NCBI GenBank assembly: GCA_045636145.1
Contig: JAZTWV010000015.1
Location: 1-64,000 of the forward strand
Length of the DNA: 64,000 nucleotides
Source of the DNA: Flemingiibacterium sp045636145
Lineage (GTDB): Bacteria > Bacillota > Clostridia > Oscillospirales > CAG-272
Direction: 5' to 3'
Made by a program: the position numbers and the translations under genes. Within the stretch, counting starts at the first letter, position 1, and each line of letters opens with the position of its first letter. This document shows positions 1-5,414 of this stretch, one piece after another. Under the pieces are notes generated by a model that searched no databases, was not told where the DNA came from, and was given only the letters and a program-made list of their open reading frames with translations.

Positions 1-73
1 TTTGTACAATCAAGGAAGAAAAAAAATCAAATAAATTTTCAAAAATGTTCTTTTATTTTAGTTGATTATATGA

Positions 74-79
74 TATAAT
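74..79 (+). promoter_or_regulatory. Putative -10 box of the ATPase/2-oxoacid oxidoreductase operon
   Basis: A consensus TATAAT lies at 74-79, about 29 bp before the first ATG of the operon. No good -35 hexamer is seen at 17 bp. The start of transcription would fall near 86, leaving a short leader. Confidence 0.45.
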
Positions 80-107
80 ATAGGAAGTGCTATTATAAGC
101 GCGAATT

Positions 108-842
108 ATGCCGAAAATAAAGCAAGTAGGCAAAAATCACATTACACGGTATGTAAATATGCTTGAAACACTGAAAAACTTAAAAAATCTTATCGTCGTT
201 TCCGGGCATTTCGGTGCCGGAAAGACAAACTTCGCCGTAAACCTTGCTAAAGCCAAGCGAGATGCAGGTTTTGACGTTACACTTATGGACCTTGACATCG
301 TAAATCCATACTTCCGTGCCGCAGACAACGTTGCGGAGCTTGAAGCCCTTGGAATTAGCTGCATCGTCCCCGATTTTGCCAACACAAACGTGGATATCCC
401 CTCGCTTCCCCCCACAGTTTTGGGGGCACTTGAGTCACACTGCCGAGAAAGCGACAAAGTCACCATTATTGACGTTGGCGGCGACAACGGTGCGGTGGCA
501 CTTGGGATGTACAATCGTTTTTTTAGGGACGGCGAGTATGAGTTACTGTATGTACTCAACAAATACCGCCCGCTTACAGAAGATGCGGACGGGGCTGAGA
601 TGATACTCAGAGAGATCGAATACTCCGGACGTCTTCGTGCCACGGGAGTGGTAAACAACTCTAATCTGGGTCGAGAAACGACTGCATCCGACATCACCGA
701 CACCCACAAATGGGCAAGCGAGTTTGCCGAGCACTGCAAGCTTCCGCTGATATGCACCTGTGCCGACAGCTCGTTTTTGAGAAGTCTTTCTGATATACCA
801 AATATATTCTTTATTGAAAACGCTACAAAACAAATATTTTAA
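108..842 (+). CDS. P-loop ATPase of the CobQ/MinD/ParA type, linked to the oxidoreductase operon
   Basis: A 244-residue soluble nucleotide-binding protein. The Walker A stretch reads GHFGAGKTN near residue 33. A hydrophobic strand ending in DVGGDNG near residue 122 looks like Walker B. The LMDLDIVNPYF stretch fits the SIMIBI class of P-loop ATPases (MinD, CobQ, Mrp). It lies 29 bp upstream of the ferredoxin subunit on the same strand, so it is probably co-transcribed with the four oxidoreductase subunits. Its exact role is unknown; a maturation, metal-cluster or regulatory function is only inferred from the linkage. An internal ATG at 159 would remove 17 poorly conserved-looking residues and is a possible alternative start. 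Neither start has a strong ribosome binding site. Confidence 0.75.
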   Translation: MPKIKQVGKNHITRYVNMLETLKNLKNLIVVSGHFGAGKTNFAVNLAKAKRDAGFDVTLMDLDIVNPYFRAADNVAELEALGISCIVPDFANTNVDIPSLPPTVLGALESHCRESDKVTIIDVGGDNGAVALGMYNRFFRDGEYELLYVLNKYRPLTEDADGAEMILREIEYSGRLRATGVVNNSNLGRETTASDITDTHKWASEFAEHCKLPLICTCADSSFLRSLSDIPNIFFIENATKQIF

Positions 843-871
843 CTAAAACAAACCAAAACGGAGGAAATACT

Positions 872-1084
872 ATGAACAAAGTTACCTTTACGGAAGATCT
901 TTGCAAGGGATGCGGACTTTGTGTTCTTGCCTGCCCCAAAAAGATCATCTCCCTCGCCGGTGATAAGCTCAACAAAAAGGGATATCACCCCGCAGGAATC
1001 ACAGACCAGGATAAGTGCATTGCCTGTGCTATGTGCGCGACCATGTGCCCCGATGTAGTAATCAAAGTCGAAAAAGATGTATAA
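872..1084 (+). CDS. korD: 2-oxoacid:ferredoxin oxidoreductase delta subunit (2[4Fe-4S] ferredoxin)
   Basis: A 70-residue ferredoxin with two complete CxxCxxCxxxCP motifs: CKGCGLCVLACP near residue 11 and CIACAMCATMCP near residue 49. It should carry two [4Fe-4S] clusters and pass electrons from the thiamine-pyrophosphate centre to soluble ferredoxin. A GGAGG site precedes the ATG. It is followed 11 bp later by the alpha subunit, giving the delta-alpha-beta-gamma gene order seen in many KOR/VOR-type operons. Function is clear; the 2-oxoacid used is not decided by this subunit. Confidence 0.92.
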   Translation: MNKVTFTEDLCKGCGLCVLACPKKIISLAGDKLNKKGYHPAGITDQDKCIACAMCATMCPDVVIKVEKDV

Positions 1085-1095
1085 GGAGATATGAA

Positions 1096-2157
1096 ATGGC
1101 TAAGAAAGTACTTATGAAAGGCACCGAAGCTATTGCAGAAGCGGCTATCAAGTCCGGATGCCTGCATTTCTTCGGTTATCCTATCACTCCCCAGACTGAA
1201 ATTTCCGAATATATGGCAAAGCGTATGCCCAAGGTCGGCGGTCTTTGCCTCCAGGCAGAATCTGAGGTATCTGCTATCAATATGATCATGGGTGCGGCTG
1301 CCTCCGGCACTCGCTGCCTTACCTCCTCATCCTCCCCCGGAATCTCCCTTAAGAGTGAGGGTATCTCCTACCTTGTAGGATGTGATCTTCCCTGCGTTAT
1401 CGTAAACGTACAGCGCGGAGGTCCCGGTCTTGGCGGTATTCAGCCCACTCAGCAGGACTACTATCAGGCAACTAAGGCAAACGGTCACGGTGACGAGCAC
1501 GTTTTAGTTCTCGCTCCCTCCTCCGTTCAGGAAATGGCACAGCTTACAAGCGAGGCTTTCGATCTTGCGGATATTTACAGAATGCCTGCTATGATCCTTG
1601 CAGACGGTGCTCTCGGTCAGATGATGGAGCCTGTTGATTTCGAGCTTGGCACCAAGCGCGAAATTCCCGAAAAGACATGGGCGTGCAACGGCACAGGTGG
1701 AAAGCGCAAAAAGAACATTGTAAACTCCCTGCTTATCGACCCCGCTGAGCTTGAAGCATCTGTTCTCGCACGTTTCAAGAAATACGACGAGATCGCAGAG
1801 AAGGAAGTTAAATACGAGGAATACAAGTGCGACGATGCTGATATTATCATCGTTGCTTACGGAATCACCTCCCGTATCTGCAAGACCGCTATTGCGGCGG
1901 CACGTGCTAAAGGTATCAAGGTTGGTCTGTTCCGCCCCATCACCCTTTGGCCTTATCCTAAGAAGCAGCTCGGCGCTTATGCTGACAAGGCAAAGCATTT
2001 TCTTGTATGCGAGCTTAACATGGGTCAGATGGTTGACGACGTTAAGGTTTCTATCGACTGCAAGAAGCCCGTATCTTTCTTCGGACGCACAGGCGGTATG
2101 ATCCCCTCTCCCGACGAGGTTCTTCGTGAGATCGAGAAGCTCGCCGCAGCGCTTTAA
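1096..2157 (+). CDS. korA: 2-oxoacid:ferredoxin oxidoreductase alpha subunit (KorA/VorB type)
   Basis: A 353-residue subunit that with the beta subunit oxidatively decarboxylates a 2-oxoacid to an acyl-CoA. The N-terminus contains the GNEAIAEAA-like stretch KGTEAIAEAAIKSGC and GYPITPQTEI, followed by a TSSSSPGISLKSEG segment and a Rossmann-like C-terminal half, as in the pyrimidine-binding domain of this enzyme class. I take ATG 1096 as start because an AAGGAG site lies at 1083-1088. An upstream ATG at 1015 in the same frame would run through the ferredoxin gene. The sequence resembles proteins named VorB (2-ketoisovalerate) in Clostridia, but 2-oxoglutarate or branched-chain substrate cannot be told from sequence alone. 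Confidence 0.92.
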   Translation: MAKKVLMKGTEAIAEAAIKSGCLHFFGYPITPQTEISEYMAKRMPKVGGLCLQAESEVSAINMIMGAAASGTRCLTSSSSPGISLKSEGISYLVGCDLPCVIVNVQRGGPGLGGIQPTQQDYYQATKANGHGDEHVLVLAPSSVQEMAQLTSEAFDLADIYRMPAMILADGALGQMMEPVDFELGTKREIPEKTWACNGTGGKRKKNIVNSLLIDPAELEASVLARFKKYDEIAEKEVKYEEYKCDDADIIIVAYGITSRICKTAIAAARAKGIKVGLFRPITLWPYPKKQLGAYADKAKHFLVCELNMGQMVDDVKVSIDCKKPVSFFGRTGGMIPSPDEVLREIEKLAAAL

Positions 2158-2174
2158 TCAAGGAGGACAATAAA

Positions 2175-2951
2175 ATGGTAGTTTTTGATAAACCGAAATC
2201 TCTTTCTCCGGTGCCGTTCCACTACTGCCCCGGATGCACCCACGGTATAGTACACAGACTTGTAGCTGAGGTCCTTGATGAGCTTGACCTTTGCGACAAG
2301 ACAGTAGGTATCGCACCTGTAGGCTGCTCAGTATTTGCCTACAACTATTTTGAATGTGACATGATCGAAGCGGCTCACGGACGCGCTCCGGCTGTTGCTA
2401 CAGGTGTTAAGCGCACGCATCCCGACAATATCGTATTTACATATCAGGGTGACGGCGACCTTGCCGCTATCGGTACGGCTGAAACCGTTCACGTTGGTGC
2501 ACGCGGTGAGAATATCACCATTATCTTCATAAACAACTGTATCTACGGTATGACCGGCGGTCAGATGGCTCCTACCACACTTCCCGGTCAGGTAACAACC
2601 ACCTCTCCTTACGGACGCGACCGCCGTATTCAGGGTTCTCCTATCCGTGTCTGCGAAATGCTCTCCACCCTTGACGGTGTTGCATATGCAGAGCGTGTTG
2701 CGGTGAACACCGTTCCCAACATCAAAAAGGCTAAGGCGGCTATAAAGAAGGCGTTCCAGAATCAGGTTGACAAGAAGGGACTTTCCATAGTTGAAGTTCT
2801 TTCCACCTGCCCCACAAACTGGGGAATGACACCCGAGGCGGCACTTGAATGGGTAAAGACCGACATGATCCCCTTCTATCCCCTTGGAGTTTACAAGGAT
2901 GCTGACGTAAAGGCACTTAACCCCACTTCCACCAAGGAGGTAAACGAATAA
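2175..2951 (+). CDS. korB: 2-oxoacid:ferredoxin oxidoreductase beta subunit, TPP-binding
   Basis: A 258-residue subunit carrying the thiamine-pyrophosphate site. Visible motifs are CPGCTHGIVHRL near residue 19, GDGDLAAIGTAE near residue 93 and the FINNCIYGMTGGQMAPTT segment, which together form the Mg-TPP binding fold of this family. A GGAGG site (2161-2165) stands before ATG 2175. The stop codon overlaps the start of the gamma subunit by one base (TAATG), indicating translational coupling. It acts in the cytoplasm with the other three subunits in anaerobic amino-acid or organic-acid metabolism, run in either the oxidative or the reductive direction. Confidence 0.92.
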   Translation: MVVFDKPKSLSPVPFHYCPGCTHGIVHRLVAEVLDELDLCDKTVGIAPVGCSVFAYNYFECDMIEAAHGRAPAVATGVKRTHPDNIVFTYQGDGDLAAIGTAETVHVGARGENITIIFINNCIYGMTGGQMAPTTLPGQVTTTSPYGRDRRIQGSPIRVCEMLSTLDGVAYAERVAVNTVPNIKKAKAAIKKAFQNQVDKKGLSIVEVLSTCPTNWGMTPEAALEWVKTDMIPFYPLGVYKDADVKALNPTSTKEVNE

Positions 2952-3487
2952 TGACTACAAACATTCTCCTTGCAGGCTTTGGCGGACAGGGTATCCTTTT
3001 CGCAGGAAAGGCTATAGCAAAAATGGCAATGGATTCTGAGCTTCAGGTATCCTGGCTTCCCTCTTACGGCCCTGAGATGCGCGGCGGCGCGGCTAACTGC
3101 TCGGTTATCGTTTCCGATGAGGAAATCGGCTCTCCGCTGGTAGTCACCCCCGATATTCTTATCGCACTTAATCTTCCCTCATTTGAAAAATTCGAGCCGA
3201 GTGTTAAGGCAGGCGGAAAGCTTATTTACGATTCCTCGCTTATCGACAAGACATCAGTGAGAAGCGACATTGAGGTATACGGAATCCCCGCTACCGCAAT
3301 GGCATCCGATGCAGGTCTTACCGGTATGGCAAACGTGATCGTGCTCGGCTATCTTCTTAAGATCACCGGACTTTTCGAATACGATGCGTTCCTTGAGCAT
3401 ATGATCTCCGGTATTCCGGCAACTAAAGCGGCTCTTATTGAAAAAAATAAGATGGCACTTGAAATGGGCTACAAATTCGCAAAATAA
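2951..3487 (+). CDS. korC: 2-oxoacid:ferredoxin oxidoreductase gamma subunit
   Basis: A 178-residue subunit of the pyruvate/ketoisovalerate oxidoreductase gamma family. It starts with the nucleotide-binding-like turn GFGGQGILFAGKAIAKMA and continues with the typical SYGPEMRGGAANCSVIVSD segment. The start codon shares a base with the beta-subunit stop (TAATG). It is the last gene of the operon and is followed by a strong hairpin terminator at 3515. Length fits the family. Confidence 0.92.
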   Translation: MTTNILLAGFGGQGILFAGKAIAKMAMDSELQVSWLPSYGPEMRGGAANCSVIVSDEEIGSPLVVTPDILIALNLPSFEKFEPSVKAGGKLIYDSSLIDKTSVRSDIEVYGIPATAMASDAGLTGMANVIVLGYLLKITGLFEYDAFLEHMISGIPATKAALIEKNKMALEMGYKFAK

Positions 3488-3512
3488 AGAGTTATTTAAG
3501 TACAGTAAAAAT

Positions 3513-3549
3513 GACCCGAAGGCTTTAAAGCCTTCGGGACATTTTTTAG
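3513..3549. terminator. Bidirectional rho-independent terminator
   Basis: A perfect 24-base palindrome at 3515-3538 (arms CCCGAAGGCTTT / AAAGCCTTCGGG) is followed by ATTTTTT on the plus strand and by TCATTTTTAC on the minus strand. It ends both the oxidoreductase operon and the convergent DUF1540 gene. Confidence 0.9.
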
Positions 3550-3740
3550 TGGCAGGAACCGCCCTCGCAGGAGGTCTTCTTAACAAAAGATTCGCAGTCA
3601 ACACACTCACAAACCGTGGGATTTGCTTCGTGGGTTGCAATACGCACCTTGTTAAGGGTGCAGTAATTTTCATTGCCGCAATGATATTCACACTGCTTTA
3701 CAGAACATTCGATGGAGGGATTTGGAGACTTGTTTTCCAT
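3546..3740 (-). CDS. DUF1540 domain-containing Cys-rich protein
   Basis: A 64-residue protein with eight cysteines. The pattern CSVKQCEYHCGNENYC followed by CECVDCESFV is the DUF1540 signature found widely in Clostridia. The regular Cys/His spacing suggests metal binding, but no function is established for the family. An AGGAAGG site lies upstream of the ATG. It is convergent with the oxidoreductase operon and downstream of the ROK-type regulator, from which it is separated by a large inverted repeat (3762-3803). Confidence 0.85.
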   Translation of the reverse strand: MENKSPNPSIECSVKQCEYHCGNENYCTLNKVRIATHEANPTVCECVDCESFVKKTSCEGGSCH

Positions 3741-3761
3741 GTTTTTAACCTTCCTGATCCT

Positions 3762-3803
3762 AATAATATGGAGGTCGGATGCATTTCCGACTTCGATATT
3801 ATT
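3762..3803. repeat. 17-bp imperfect inverted repeat
   Basis: Arms 3762-3778 and 3787-3803 match at 15 of 17 positions around an 8-base loop. There is no T-run on either side, so it is not a canonical terminator. It lies between the regulator gene at 3828-4730 and the DUF1540 start, and could be an operator or an mRNA processing structure. Confidence 0.5.
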
Positions 3804-3827
3804 CTGTACAGCTTTGTGTACACTTAA

Positions 3828-4730
3828 TCAGGAATTTTTTGACAGCTTAATCATTACTTGCTGATTTCTAAGCAGTTTTGCCGCGCCGTCAAGTGCCGAG
3901 GAGCAATCAGAAAGCGGTTCTGCTATTATTTTAGGCAAATTATCTTCGCTTACCCTATTTTTCGAAAGAGCCTCCGTAAGTTTTCCCGAAATTTTGCAGT
4001 CTTCGGCATTTTCGCAGGCAATATGTACGGTTTCCGGATCAATTATCTCGCAAATATGAAATAGGATATCAACAAGTGAATCCCGTGAATCTATTATGCG
4101 AGAGAAGCCGCCCGCACATCCGTGTGCACCGCTGTAGAGTCTGCCATTATATGTAAGCGCACCGTCAGCCATGCCGTCCTCATACAAGCGCACCATTACC
4201 GCCGATGTAAATGTATCTGTTCTTTTCGAATTTGCGACGGCATATGCTTTTACATCCTCAATGATAAGCTCAGGCGAATTTCCCATCTCGTCTTTAAATG
4301 CCTTGGCAAATTCCGCAGTTTTTCCTTCAGGCACAACAACGCCCATTCCAAGAAGCTCACCGCTGAACATCTCTGTAAAATTACCGAATGCACCAAGCCA
4401 TATTTCACCAATTGATTTGTCCGCCTCGGTATATTCGTGAAGCACGTTAAGTCTGAGGTCGCAAATGCGAACAGTGGTACGGCTGTGGGACATATCAATC
4501 AAAATCATGCCCTGCTCCGACGGTATTGAACAAACGCCGCTTCTGCGTCCTACACCCGGACGTGACCGCTTGTATTCTGACATCAAGCCGCATCCGCACA
4601 ACCCGTCAACCGCCTTACCTACGGTAACGAGGCTGAATCCCGTAATATCTGAAAGCTCCGCTCTGCTGACTTCGCCGTACTGTGATGCAGCCTCAAAGAC
4701 CGCCATAACGCTCGTACACTCATTTTGCAT
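3828..4730 (-). CDS. Divergent ROK-family-like transcriptional regulator
   Basis: A 300-residue protein. Residues 1-60 form a winged-helix module (SRAELSDITGFSLVTVGKAVDGL), typical of NagC/XylR-type ROK repressors. The rest resembles a ROK sugar-kinase-like domain, with an IDMSHSRTTVRICDL strand, GMGVVVPEG and a SGAHGCAGGFSRI segment. The canonical zinc motif CxCGxxGCxE is missing and the protein is about 80 residues shorter than usual ROK repressors, so sugar binding may be lost or changed. It stands alone, with no sugar transport gene next to it, so its ligand cannot be guessed. Confident as an HTH regulator, less so as a true ROK member. Confidence 0.65.
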   Translation of the reverse strand: MQNECTSVMAVFEAASQYGEVSRAELSDITGFSLVTVGKAVDGLCGCGLMSEYKRSRPGVGRRSGVCSIPSEQGMILIDMSHSRTTVRICDLRLNVLHEYTEADKSIGEIWLGAFGNFTEMFSGELLGMGVVVPEGKTAEFAKAFKDEMGNSPELIIEDVKAYAVANSKRTDTFTSAVMVRLYEDGMADGALTYNGRLYSGAHGCAGGFSRIIDSRDSLVDILFHICEIIDPETVHIACENAEDCKISGKLTEALSKNRVSEDNLPKIIAEPLSDCSSALDGAAKLLRNQQVMIKLSKNS

Positions 4731-5083
4731 AATTTATGAAAATCCTTCCCGAAGTTCGCCTCTTAAAGAGCCGCGAGCTTAGTTAAACTCGCCTGTCGAC
4801 GTACTTTCTGCATTGGTATATTATGATTATACATTAGTTTTTGTTTTTTGTCAACACTACTCCTCAATTGATACACTTGTTTATTAGTTGCCGCAAAAAA
4901 CGATAAAATAAATATTTTGAAAAATTTGGCTAACCTACTTGAAAAAAGCAAAGAAATAATATATAATGAGTGATACAAGAAGTTTCGAAAGGTACATACA
5001 CCAAGTAGGATACTCTGCAAACCGATCCGCGCGGTATAATTCCCGTCGGATATCTAAATATTATTTATGTGGAGGTTTATACC
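4731..5083. other. Intergenic region between divergent regulator and acpP
   Basis: About 350 bp with no supported gene. It holds the acpP promoter (4940-4968), an 8-bp inverted repeat CCTACTTG (4935-4942) / CAAGTAGG (5002-5009) that surrounds that promoter, and a 110-nt acpP leader. A short minus-strand frame across 4763-5020 overlaps the promoter and is not convincing. Confidence 0.6.
4940..4968 (+). promoter_or_regulatory. Sigma-A type promoter of acpP
   Basis: TTGAAA at 4940-4945, a 17-bp spacer, and TATAAT at 4963-4968. Transcription would start near 4975 and leave a leader of about 110 nt before the acpP start. Confidence 0.8.
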
Positions 5084-5308
5084 ATGTTTGAAAAAATCGT
5101 AAATATTGTCGTTGATCAACTGGGCTGTGACGAATCCGCAGTAACTGAAGATGCAAGCATCCTCGAGGACCTCGGCGCGGACTCCCTTGACGTTGTAGAA
5201 ATAATGATGGCTGTTGAAGAAAACTTCGGCATAATTGTTCCCGACGAGGAAATCCCAAGTGTCAAAACGATCCGCGATCTTATGAACTACATCGAAAATA
5301 ATATGTAA
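5084..5308 (+). CDS. acpP: Acyl carrier protein
   Basis: A 74-residue acidic carrier protein. The DSL motif in GADSLDVVEIMMAVEE provides the serine that takes the 4'-phosphopantetheine arm; the surrounding acidic helix II is canonical. Start ATG 5084 follows a GGAGG site at 5071-5075. It is an orphan: no fab, pks or plsX gene is adjacent, and it has its own promoter and terminator. It could serve fatty-acid synthesis or another acyl-transfer system. Confidence 0.93.
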   Translation: MFEKIVNIVVDQLGCDESAVTEDASILEDLGADSLDVVEIMMAVEENFGIIVPDEEIPSVKTIRDLMNYIENNM

Positions 5309-5327
5309 TATTTACATCCGAATATAG

Positions 5328-5362
5328 AGTGGGCTGTCTTTTTAAGACAGCCCACTGATTAT
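5328..5362 (+). terminator. Terminator of acpP
   Basis: Perfect 13-bp stem (AGTGGGCTGTCTT / AAGACAGCCCACT, 5328-5356) with a TTT loop just after the acpP stop. The following T-run is weak (GATTATTAT). Confidence 0.75.
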
Positions 5363-5378
5363 TATAACGCTCTGCAAA

Positions 5379-5411
5379 AAACGCCCCGAATCTGCGATCC
5401 GGGACGTTTTA
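5379..5411 (-). terminator. Terminator of the large SLH protein gene
   Basis: Stem AACGTCCCGGATC / GATTCGGGGCGTT, read on the minus strand, has a 3-base loop and is followed by TTTTTTGCAG. It lies immediately after the stop codon at 5415. Confidence 0.85.
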
Positions 5412-5414
5412 ATA

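Noticed and set aside
1015..1095. Upstream start for the alpha subunit of the oxidoreductase
   Set aside because: It would overlap the ferredoxin gene; the internal ATG at 1096 has a strong AAGGAG and the family's usual N-terminus.
4763..5020. An 85-codon minus-strand frame between the ROK-like gene and acpP
   Set aside because: It covers the acpP promoter, lacks a ribosome binding site and has low-complexity composition.
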